Of a DNA stretch of 64,000 nucleotides, positions 8,093-14,863 are shown one piece after another (within the stretch, counting starts at the first letter, position 1; each line of letters opens with the position of its first letter). The notes under the pieces were generated by a model, which was not told the DNA's origin, did no database searches, and saw only the letters and a list, made by a program, of their open reading frames with translations. The DNA comes from Spiribacter sp. 1M189 (lineage in GTDB: Bacteria > Pseudomonadota > Gammaproteobacteria > Nitrococcales > Nitrococcaceae). The translations under genes were made by a program, and so were the position numbers. The stretch is taken from the NCBI RefSeq assembly GCF_040838345.1, contig NZ_JBAKFF010000001.1, positions 1,798,001 through 1,862,000 on the forward strand, written 5' to 3'.

Positions 8093-9604
8093 ATGAAATC
8101 CTATCTACAACGCATCCTCACCGCGAGCGTCTATGATGTCGCGCATCAGACCCCGCTGACATCCGCCGTCAATCTCTCCCGTCGGCTCGGCAATAACGTG
8201 CTTCTCAAGCGGGAAGACATGCAGCCGGTGTTTTCGTTCAAGATCCGCGGTGCCTACAACAAGATCGCGAGCCTGACCGAGGCACAGCGCGAGAAGGGCG
8301 TGATCTGCTCGTCGGCGGGCAACCATGCCCAGGGTGTGGCGCTTTCGGCGAAGAACCTGGGCATTCGTGCCACCATCGTCATGCCCCGGACCACGCCGAG
8401 CATCAAGGTGGATGCGGTGCGCAACTTTGGCGGACGCGTGGTCCTGCACGGCGACAACTACGATGCGGCGAAGGCCCATGCCGAGAAACTGGTGGAGGAG
8501 CGGGGGCTCACCTACATCCCGCCCTACGACGATCCGGATGTCATCGCCGGCCAGGGCACCGTGGGCATGGAGATCCTCAGCCAGCACCCGCGTCCGATCG
8601 ATGCGGTCTTCGTTCCTGTCGGCGGGGGCGGTCTGATCGCCGGGATCGCGGCCTACATCAAGCAGCTGCGGCCGGATATCCGCATCATCGCGGTGGAGCC
8701 CGAGGACGCGCCCACGCTCGAACGTGCCATGGCCACCGGCCGTCGGGTGACGCTTGATGAGGTGGGTATTTTTGCCGATGGCGTCGCCGTCCGGCAGATC
8801 GGTGAGGAGACGTTCCGTATCTGTCGGGAGCTCGTGGACGAGTGCATGCTGGTCAGCACCGACGAGATCTGTGCCGGCATCAAGGACATATTCGAAGACA
8901 CCCGGACGGTCATGGAGCCTGCCGGCGCCCTTGCCGTGGCCGGGATCAAGAAGTACGTCGAGCAGCGGGGCGTGACTGGGGAGACACTGATCGGCATCAA
9001 CTGCGGTGCCAACATGAATTTCTCGCGCCTGGCTCATGTGGCCGAACGCGCCGAGCTCGGTGAGCATCGCGAGGCGGTGCTGGCGGTCACCATCCCCGAG
9101 CGGCCCGGTAGTTTTCGGGAATTCTGCGAGACCATCGGCAACCGCGCCATCACCGAGTTCAATTACCGCTATGCCCATGCCGATGAGGCGCATGTCTTCG
9201 CGGGTATCGGCCTGAATGACGGCCTCGCCGAGCGTGACGAGGTGGTGGCGGCGCTGGAGTCCCGGGGTTATCCGGTCCTGGATCTCACCGAGGACGAAAT
9301 GTCGAAGGTGCACGTCCGGCATATGGTCGGCGGCCGGGGCCACAACGTCGACCATGAGGTGCTCTATCACGTGCGCTTCCCGGAGCGCCCCGGGGCATTG
9401 CTCAACTTTCTCAAGCGTCTGGGGCGGCGCTGGAACATTTCGTTGTTCCACTACCGTAACCACGGTGCGGATTACGGGCGGGTGCTGGTGGGCATTCAGG
9501 TGCCGCCGGATCAGCGCGGGAAGTTCGAGGCGAGTCTCGACAAGCTTGGCTATCCGTACCGGAATGAGTCGGATAATCCGGCCTACGCGCTTTTTCTGAG
9601 CTGA
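8093..9604 (+). CDS. ilvA: threonine deaminase, biosynthetic
   Basis: PLP-dependent conversion of threonine to 2-oxobutanoate, the first committed step to isoleucine. The 503-aa protein has the PLP lysine in [11 protein letters not shown] (Lys50), [15 protein letters not shown], the phosphate-binding VGGGGLIAG, and two C-terminal ACT-like regulatory domains (about 325-400 and 420-500). The two domains mark the long, isoleucine-feedback-inhibited form. It is a single standing gene divergent from rpiA; no other ilv genes are in the window. Confidence 0.96.
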   Translation: MKSYLQRILTASVYDVAHQTPLTSAVNLSRRLGNNVLLKREDMQPVFSFKIRGAYNKIASLTEAQREKGVICSSAGNHAQGVALSAKNLGIRATIVMPRTTPSIKVDAVRNFGGRVVLHGDNYDAAKAHAEKLVEERGLTYIPPYDDPDVIAGQGTVGMEILSQHPRPIDAVFVPVGGGGLIAGIAAYIKQLRPDIRIIAVEPEDAPTLERAMATGRRVTLDEVGIFADGVAVRQIGEETFRICRELVDECMLVSTDEICAGIKDIFEDTRTVMEPAGALAVAGIKKYVEQRGVTGETLIGINCGANMNFSRLAHVAERAELGEHREAVLAVTIPERPGSFREFCETIGNRAITEFNYRYAHADEAHVFAGIGLNDGLAERDEVVAALESRGYPVLDLTEDEMSKVHVRHMVGGRGHNVDHEVLYHVRFPERPGALLNFLKRLGRRWNISLFHYRNHGADYGRVLVGIQVPPDQRGKFEASLDKLGYPYRNESDNPAYALFLS

Positions 9605-9631
9605 CGGATCTCTAGCTGAACGTTAGCCGAG

Positions 9632-9973
9632 TCACTGGGCGGCGCAGTGGATGCATAGCGTGGCGGCCGGATCGATCTCGAGGCGCTGGGGGTTGATGTA
9701 TTCCCCGCATCGCAGACACTCGCCGTAACTGCCATCGTCGCAGCGTTGAAGGGCCGAGGCGATGCGCTTGAGCGTGAGCCGAGCGCGCTCGTTGGTCGCC
9801 TCCGCCATGGCCTGCTGCTGTAACGCGTCCATGCGCGAGAGACGCCCGACGCGGGTCTGATCAAGCTCCACCGTGGCTCGCGATGCGTCCCGCGTCTGCT
9901 CCAACGCCTCGATCTCCGAGCGCATCTGTTGCAGACGTTGCCGGAAGTGGGGGACATCCGGTTGATCAAACAT
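9632..9973 (-). CDS. DksA/TraR-type C4 zinc-finger protein
   Basis: A 113-aa protein with a long N-terminal helical region (5-75, likely coiled coil) and a C-terminal four-cysteine zinc finger, Cys86-x2-Cys89 and Cys107-x2-Cys110. A conserved DQTRVGRLSRMDALQQQAMA stretch lies at 38-57. The acidic coiled-coil tip of true DksA (DxxDxA) is not evident, so it is a short DksA-family paralog rather than DksA itself. Binding in the RNA polymerase secondary channel is only a family-level possibility. Confidence 0.85.
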   Translation of the reverse strand: MFDQPDVPHFRQRLQQMRSEIEALEQTRDASRATVELDQTRVGRLSRMDALQQQAMAEATNERARLTLKRIASALQRCDDGSYGECLRCGEYINPQRLEIDPAATLCIHCAAQ

Positions 9974-10045
9974 GGCTTGAGATTATCACGCGGTCGTTTG
10001 TCCAGACGAAGGGAAGGCAACCACCACAGGCCCAGGGGAGGTTGC

Positions 10046-10273
10046 TATCCCCTTTCCGCCCCCTTGTTAACGTTGGACATAAAACCGGTGGATGCATTAC
10101 GCAACGCGTATCGACGTGTTTCTCTCTTGGCCGCCGGATACATGCGACTGCCACGCGTCCGTCCGGCCTCTGGCCCCGGTCAAGCGGATGCGCCGCGTAC
10201 CCCGCGCGCATCAGAGACGTATGACGTCCTGCGTTACTCTGTCCAACGTTAACAAGGGCCCGGAAGGGCATAC
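10046..10273. repeat. 19-bp perfect inverted repeat about 160 bp apart, with imperfect extension (MITE-like)
   Basis: Left arm CCCTTGTTAACGTTGGACA (10061-10079) and right arm TGTCCAACGTTAACAAGGG (10240-10258) are perfect reverse complements 160 bp apart. Similarity extends outward with mismatches (left 10046-10060; right 10259-10273) and weakly inward (TACGCA...ACGT blocks). The two halves look like two copies of a longer unit in opposite orientation. No transposase and no clear target-site duplication is seen. It could be a non-autonomous element, a remnant, or a paired regulatory site. Confidence 0.6.
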
Positions 10274-10277
10274 GATC

Positions 10278-10384
10278 CCTCTCTCCTTGGGGCTCCCTGG
10301 CCTTCCCTCGGCTCCCTGGCTTTCCTTGCCCCCTCCCTAGTCTTCTCCTAATTTCCCCATCGTCTCTTTTCCTTCCCATGCCTA
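10278..10384 (+). repeat. polypyrimidine tract with 19-bp-period tandem repeat
   Basis: The plus strand is almost entirely C and T over about 100 bp. Within it GGCTCCCTGGCCTTCCCT (10291-10308) is repeated with two changes at 10310-10327, a 19-bp period. Such strand asymmetry can form intramolecular triplex DNA, but no role is shown. Confidence 0.6.
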
Positions 10385-10555
10385 CCGTTTATCTGATGCC
10401 CACCGCCGCCGATCGGGAAATGGCGTATGGGCCGACGAATGGCCGACCCGAGCATGCCAGATCATGTTTTCCTGGATCCCGCCAAAAAATCGATCCCGTC
10501 ACCACTCACCAGTCGTCGGTCGTCGATGAACCCCAACCGATGGAGTGATCACGCC

Positions 10556-10894
10556 ATGCTCAAAACCGTCGCAACGCCGAGCCTGAGGGCAATATGGCTG
10601 GGACGACAGCCTCGACGGATGCACTCGCGGCTGCTGCTTGCGCTGCGGCGGGATCTGTCGATTATCCACGCGGCGGTATCAATCGAGGACCTTGCCCTTG
10701 CCTGTGGCGACCGGCTCGAGCCACTGGCCGACGAATCCATCCCTTTCGATGATGCCGCCGGCGTTGGGGCGGCTGAGCATGCGGCTGGCGAGACCGGGAT
10801 GTACTGCCTTGATGTGGGCTATGGCTGGCGGCTGTATTTTCAGTTCCATGATGGGGAGGCCCACGGCGTCCGGCTGGAGGAGCATTCGAGATGA
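10556..10894 (+). CDS. divergent HigB/RelE-superfamily toxin (putative)
   Basis: A 112-aa protein placed directly upstream of a HigA-type antitoxin and overlapping it as ATGA (10891-10894). Toxin-first order is characteristic of HigBA. The C-terminal part (GYGWRLYFQFHDGEAHGVRLEEHS) resembles the HigB NWRITFEFxDGDAxxV segment, and LALACGDRLEPLA matches the LxxxGxRLHxL region. An extra about 20-residue Ala/Gly-rich insertion (around residues 75-95) separates them, unlike canonical HigB. The frame is open back to an ATG at 10427; 10556 is preferred because TGGAG lies at 10541-10545 and HigB-like sequence begins there. Confidence 0.65.
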   Translation: MLKTVATPSLRAIWLGRQPRRMHSRLLLALRRDLSIIHAAVSIEDLALACGDRLEPLADESIPFDDAAGVGAAEHAAGETGMYCLDVGYGWRLYFQFHDGEAHGVRLEEHSR

Positions 10895-11286
10895 CCATCG
10901 ACCCAATGACCGACCCGATGATCAGCCCGACGCCGGATGCCCTGGACGAAGATGATCCGCTTTTGCCTGATCCGGCGCTCGTCGACGACGCCGAGGCGCC
11001 GGTTCCTCCCGGTGAGATCCTCGGAGCCAGCTTCATGCTGCCGCAGGGACTGCTGCCAACGCCCCTGGCGCGTGCGCTGCGCGTTCCGGTGAACCGCATC
11101 ACCGATATCCTCAGCGGCAAACGCCGTATCACGGCGCAAACGGCATTGCTGCTGGCCACTTATTTCGACACAACGCCGGAGTTCTGGCTTCGGCTGCAAA
11201 TGGAGTACGATCTGCGATGCGCGCGCCGCCGTGGGCGGATCCGAACGCATCTCCAGGCCATCCAGTCCGCCAGACGTCTTCGCTGA
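10891..11286 (+). CDS. HigA-family (XRE/HTH) antitoxin
   Basis: A 131-aa protein with an acidic, Pro-rich N-terminal extension (1-38) followed by a typical HigA core: PPGEILGASFM, a helix-turn-helix at about 55-84 including VNRITDILSGKRRITAQTA, then ATYFDTTPEFWLRLQMEYDL. HigA binds the toxin and represses the operon. The N-terminal extension is longer than in most HigA proteins (about 100 aa) and may compensate for the unusual toxin. It ends with a basic tail. Confidence 0.88.
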   Translation: MTIDPMTDPMISPTPDALDEDDPLLPDPALVDDAEAPVPPGEILGASFMLPQGLLPTPLARALRVPVNRITDILSGKRRITAQTALLLATYFDTTPEFWLRLQMEYDLRCARRRGRIRTHLQAIQSARRLR

Positions 11287-11344
11287 TTTGTCCTCTCCGT
11301 TGGGTTTCTGTTAGAACTGCCCCACTACATCTAGTGGAGGACGC

Positions 11345-11617
11345 ATGAGCGCTTCGTCACCCTGCATCAGTATCTGTGAAGTCGAGAACGGTCGCTGCAT
11401 CGGCTGTGGCCGAACCGAGACGGAGATCGCCGAGTGGCGCGATTATCCCGAGGAAAAACGCCTGGCGATCATGGATCGGCTGGATGAGGAGGCCGCTAAC
11501 GGCGGCTGGATCGATGCCGGTGCCTTTGCGCAGGCTGCCAGCGCGACCGGCGATGCCGTACCCGCGTCAACGCCCGCGAAAGTCCAACCCAACCGCCCCG
11601 GAACAACGAATGCCTGA
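11345..11617 (+). CDS. DUF1289 cysteine-rich small protein
   Basis: A 90-aa protein whose N-terminus has the DUF1289 signature: Cys7-x3-Cys11, Cys18-x2-Cys21 (GRCIGCGRT), then EIAEWRDYPEEKRLAIMDRL. The four cysteines suggest a small metal-binding knuckle. GGAGG at 11336-11340 precedes the ATG. The tail from about residue 60 is low complexity. Function unknown. It overlaps the next Cys-rich gene by 8 bp. Confidence 0.85.
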   Translation: MSASSPCISICEVENGRCIGCGRTETEIAEWRDYPEEKRLAIMDRLDEEAANGGWIDAGAFAQAASATGDAVPASTPAKVQPNRPGTTNA

Positions 11618-12005
11618 GCATGAGCCCAAGCGCTGCCCGCGCTGCGGCAACGGTTTCGAATGCCGGCAGGGGAGCATTCACCGCTGCCAGTGCGTGGACG
11701 TCATGCTGACCGATGAAGTGCGGGAGACCATTGCCCACACATACGACGACTGCCTCTGTCGCGATTGCCTGCAGGCCCTTGCCGCGGCGGATTCAGTCGG
11801 CGATTCGGCCGCCGACGCTGCTGGTGCCGTGGCCCCTGGCGTGGCAGCGAGCCCATCACCGATAACGACTTCAAAGCCGTCCCCGCTGATGCCGTCCCAA
11901 GTGGTCCGCGAGCGCCGACGCCAGGCACGGGATGCGGCGCGCGCCCGATCCGTCCGTCCGGAGGAAGTTCTGGCGGCGCTTAACGGTCTGCCCGGCCGCC
12001 GTTAG
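11610..12005 (+). CDS. cysteine-rich CWC-family protein
   Basis: A 131-aa protein with eight cysteines in the first 53 residues (Cys9, 12, 18, 26, 28, 48, 50, 53: KRCPRCGNGFECRQG then RCQCVDVML and DDCLCRDCL), fitting the small cysteine-rich CWC family. The middle (55-95) is Ala/Ser/Pro-rich, and the end is basic (RERRRQARDAARAR). It starts inside the end of the DUF1289 gene, so the two are probably translationally coupled. The function is unknown; zinc binding is likely. Confidence 0.75.
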   Translation: MPEHEPKRCPRCGNGFECRQGSIHRCQCVDVMLTDEVRETIAHTYDDCLCRDCLQALAAADSVGDSAADAAGAVAPGVAASPSPITTSKPSPLMPSQVVRERRRQARDAARARSVRPEEVLAALNGLPGRR

Positions 12006-12100
12006 TCGCCAGCTCCGACTCGCCTCGGTCCCTAATGACGCACCGGAATCCGGGCTGACTCATCAGCCCTGCTCGCGATCGCCGGGTCAGTGACTCGCTA

Positions 12101-12400
12101 TCAGGCCCGTCCGGCATCAAAATCCGTCGGCGTGTGGAAGTACTCGCTGCTACGGGCGAAATCCTCCAGCGCGTTGCGCATTGCCTCCAGTCGCAGTTCC
12201 GCCGTACACAGGGGTTTGCATTCTTCGCAGTTCGCATCGCCGCAGGGCTGATTGGCATAGAGCCAGTACTGAATGGCACCGGCGAGCAGGCCGTCGGCGA
12301 TTTCCCCGAGCTCGGCATCCGGGTCGGCATCCGCCAGACGGTTGCCAAGCTCGACCGTCTCGCGTGCACCCCTTTCGTAGGCATTTTCCTGTTCAGTCAT
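12101..12400 (-). CDS. hypothetical protein with CxxxxCxxCxxxC motif
   Basis: A 99-aa acidic protein I do not recognise. It has an N-terminal helical region, a conserved-looking LLAGAIQYWLYANQPCGD segment, and four cysteines at 53, 58, 61 and 65. The regular spacing suggests a small metal site. It lies 89 bp from the divergent apt gene and converges with the CWC gene. No clear Shine-Dalgarno sequence is visible, so the start is uncertain. Confidence 0.6.
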   Translation of the reverse strand: MTEQENAYERGARETVELGNRLADADPDAELGEIADGLLAGAIQYWLYANQPCGDANCEECKPLCTAELRLEAMRNALEDFARSSEYFHTPTDFDAGRA

Positions 12401-12488
12401 GGCGCGATTCTAGCAGCCGTCGCAGGCGACCGGGTTTTCTGGCTATCATGCGGCCTGGTTGCACTCAAGGACTCGGGAGACATCGCCA

Positions 12489-13037
12489 ATGAACACCCTG
12501 ATCAAGGATCGAGAGGCCGCCGTGGCGCAAGTACAGGGCCTGATCCGCGACATCCCCGACTTCCCCAAGCCGGGCATCGTCTTCAAGGATATTACGCCGC
12601 TGCTGGGGGACGCCGAGGGTTTTCACCTGGCGGTTGATCTGCTGGCGGATTCCATCGAGGGGCCGACTCCGGAGTACATCGTCGGCACCGAGTCACGTGG
12701 GTTCATTTTCGGCGCGGCCCTTGCCTATCAACTGGGTGCGGGCTTCATCCCCGTGCGCAAGCCCGGCAAGTTGCCCTCAGAAGTGCATGCCTGTGAATAC
12801 CAGCTCGAATATGGAACCGATGCGCTGGAAGTGCATCGCGATGCCCTGCATCAGGGCGCCAGAACCCTGATCGTCGATGACCTGCTCGCCACTGGCGGGA
12901 CGGCTCGCGCCACGGGTGATCTGCTGCGGCGTCTGGGTGCCGAGATGCTGGGCTACAGCTTCGTGATCGAGCTGACCTTCCTCGCCGCCCGCGAGCACAT
13001 GACCGACGCACCGGTGCACTCGCTGGTTCAGTACTGA
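12489..13037 (+). CDS. apt: adenine phosphoribosyltransferase
   Basis: Salvages adenine with PRPP to AMP. The 182-aa protein contains [18 protein letters not shown] (22-39), the ESRGFIFG substrate segment and the PRPP loop [14 protein letters not shown] (126-139). The ATG at 12489 gives the family-typical N-terminus; an in-frame ATG at 12459 would add ten unrelated residues. It stands alone, convergent with the ABC exporter permease 7 bp downstream. Confidence 0.96.
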   Translation: MNTLIKDREAAVAQVQGLIRDIPDFPKPGIVFKDITPLLGDAEGFHLAVDLLADSIEGPTPEYIVGTESRGFIFGAALAYQLGAGFIPVRKPGKLPSEVHACEYQLEYGTDALEVHRDALHQGARTLIVDDLLATGGTARATGDLLRRLGAEMLGYSFVIELTFLAAREHMTDAPVHSLVQY

Positions 13038-13044
13038 GCGGACG

Positions 13045-13836
13045 CTAGCGAATCAGCCGCCGGCGCGCCAGGGCGGCGCTGATCCAGTAAGTGGCGACGA
13101 TATAGACGAGGATCACGCCCAGATGCAGCAGCGGCGCATCGATGCTGCCGCCGGTCATGAGCGGGCGGACCAGCATGACGACATGGGCCAGTGGCAGAAA
13201 CTGCGCGCCGATCTGCACCGCCTCGGGCAGGCTCGAGAGCGGGAAAAAGACGCCCGAGAGCAGCAGCATGGGCGTCATGACCAGGGTGAAGTAGTACAGA
13301 AAGAAGTCATAGCTGGGCGACAGCGCCGTCACGATCATGGCGATACCGGCGAAGGCCAGGCCGGCCAGCAGGATCACCGGCAGCACCAGCAGGGCCTCGG
13401 GGCCGGCCACCAGGCCAAGCAGGGCGGCGACCAGGACGATGGCACTGGCGTTGATCAGGGCCTTGGTGGCGGCCCAGACGATCTCGCCAAGCACCACATC
13501 ATCCACATTCATCGGCGCGGCCAGCATGGCCGCCCAGGTCTGCTGCTGGGTCAGCCGCGTGTAGGCGGAGTAGAGCGCCTCGAAAGTGGCGCCGGTCATC
13601 GCCGCCGAGCAGACGATGCCGCTCGCCAGAAACACCATATAGGGCATGGACTCGACTTCGCCGACGAACTGACCGAGCCCGTAACCGAGGGCGAGCAGAT
13701 AGAGCAGCGGCTCGCCGAAGTTGCCGAGTATCGAGGGCAGCATCAGCTTGCGCCAGACCCGCAGGTTGCGCAGCCACACGGCGATGAAGCGCAGGCTGAG
13801 CTCGGGCGGCTCGCGCAGGTGGTCGAGTACGCCCAT
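13045..13836 (-). CDS. ABC-2 type exporter permease, NodJ-like
   Basis: A 263-aa membrane protein with six hydrophobic segments and the NodJ/ABC-2 features YMVFLASGIVCSAAM, TRLTQQQTWAAMLAAP and DDVVLGEIVWA. It should form the membrane part of an exporter with the ATPase encoded immediately upstream; the two genes share base 13836. Substrates of this group include lipo-oligosaccharides and drugs; the one here is unknown. Confidence 0.88.
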   Translation of the reverse strand: MGVLDHLREPPELSLRFIAVWLRNLRVWRKLMLPSILGNFGEPLLYLLALGYGLGQFVGEVESMPYMVFLASGIVCSAAMTGATFEALYSAYTRLTQQQTWAAMLAAPMNVDDVVLGEIVWAATKALINASAIVLVAALLGLVAGPEALLVLPVILLAGLAFAGIAMIVTALSPSYDFFLYYFTLVMTPMLLLSGVFFPLSSLPEAVQIGAQFLPLAHVVMLVRPLMTGGSIDAPLLHLGVILVYIVATYWISAALARRRLIR

Positions 13837-14861
13837 CAGTCCCTCAGCTCCCGGCCGGTCAGGCGCAGGAAAACATCCTCAAGGCTTGCCGGGCGGTACA
13901 GATAACCCGGCCCCACCAGCGCCTCGACGTGATCAAGCAGGGTGTCGCGCTCGCTCCCGTAGATGAGTACCGTCTCGCCAACCGGCTCAACGCGCAGGCC
14001 AGCGGCCACGAGCGGTGCAAGGGGATGGTCACCGGCCCCAGCCGCAGCACTGTCGCCAGCATTGCTGCCTGCACCACCCGTGTCCGCTTCATCGCGCTCG
14101 CCGCCACTCCAATGCAAGGCGAGATCACCGCGTAGCTCTACCACATGCGGCTCGATATGCTCGCGGATCAACCGCGTCGGGCTGTCGCAGGCAACGATGC
14201 GGCCGTGGTCGATGATGGCGGCCCGATCGCAGAGCCGCTCCGCCTCTTCCATATAGTGCGTGGTCAGCAGCAGCGTTCGGCCCTGCCGGCGAAGGGTCTG
14301 GAGACGTTCCCAGATATGCTGTCGCGCCTGCGGATCGAGGCCGGTGCTTGGCTCGTCCAGCGCGAGCAGTTCTGGATCATTGACCAGGGCACGGGCCAGT
14401 GTCAGGCGCCGCTTCATGCCCCCGGAGAGGCCCTGGATCGGCGCATCGGCGCGCTCGGTCAGCTCGGCAAACCGCAGCAGTTCGTCCATACGGGCCTCGA
14501 CCTGTCGGCGACTGGCGCCGTAATAGGCGCCGTAGGTGACCAGATTCTCCCGTACGCTGAAATCCGGATCGAGATTATCGAACTGCGGCACAATGCCGGC
14601 CCGCTCGCGCATGGCCCGGGCCCGCTGCGGGATCGGCTCGCCCAGTACCGTGATCTCACCCGCGCTGGGTGGGGTGAGGCCCAGGAGCATGCGCAGCGTG
14701 GTGGTCTTGCCCGCTCCGTTGGGGCCGAGGAGGGCAAAACACTCACCGGCCTCGATATCAAGATCGATGCCATCGACCACATTGACCGCGCCGTAGCAAC
14801 GGGTCAGACCGCGGGCAACCACCGCCGGGGCGTTGCCCGTTTCAATCGCTGCATGCCCCAT
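13836..14861 (-). CDS. ABC exporter ATP-binding protein, NodI/DrrA-like
   Basis: A 341-aa ATPase with Walker A GPNGAGKTT (46-54), signature LSGGM (145-149), Walker B LLALDEP (165-171), switch His202 in TTHYMEEAERL, and the C-terminal domain typical of NodI/DrrA proteins. Residues about 258-285 form a Gly/Ala/Asp-rich low-complexity insert. It is the first gene of a two-gene exporter with the permease. It starts 3 bp after the stop of the RND pump on the same strand, so all four genes may be one transcript. Confidence 0.9.
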   Translation of the reverse strand: MGHAAIETGNAPAVVARGLTRCYGAVNVVDGIDLDIEAGECFALLGPNGAGKTTTLRMLLGLTPPSAGEITVLGEPIPQRARAMRERAGIVPQFDNLDPDFSVRENLVTYGAYYGASRRQVEARMDELLRFAELTERADAPIQGLSGGMKRRLTLARALVNDPELLALDEPSTGLDPQARQHIWERLQTLRRQGRTLLLTTHYMEEAERLCDRAAIIDHGRIVACDSPTRLIREHIEPHVVELRGDLALHWSGGERDEADTGGAGSNAGDSAAAGAGDHPLAPLVAAGLRVEPVGETVLIYGSERDTLLDHVEALVGPGYLYRPASLEDVFLRLTGRELRD

Positions 14862-14863
14862 GC

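Larger units (their letters stand above)
9974..10555. other. gene-poor region with inverted-repeat element and polypyrimidine tract
   Basis: About 580 bp between the DksA-like gene and the HigB-like start, the longest stretch without a convincing gene. Short open frames exist on both strands but have no recognisable domains or ribosome sites. Two notable structures are listed separately: a long inverted repeat (10046-10273) and a pyrimidine-rich tract (10278-10384). The remaining 10385-10555 holds the presumed promoter of the HigBA-like pair, where I see no clear operator. Confidence 0.6.

Noticed and set aside
8105-9463. 452-aa antisense open frame over ilvA
   Set aside because: A shadow frame; ilvA is complete and the antisense product shows no motifs.
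10061-10258. Integron attC site
   Set aside because: GTTGGAC and GTCCAAC resemble the attC core boxes, but they occur in the wrong order for an attC and no integrase or cassette is present.
10046-10273. Transposon with transposase
   Set aside because: The repeat encloses no coding sequence and I found no convincing target duplication; only a non-autonomous element remains possible.
9966-10379. 137-aa minus-strand frame through the inverted repeat
   Set aside because: Arg/Gly-rich with no domain. The same peptide-like string (PFRxLVNVG) appears from both repeat arms, showing it comes from the repeat rather than a gene.
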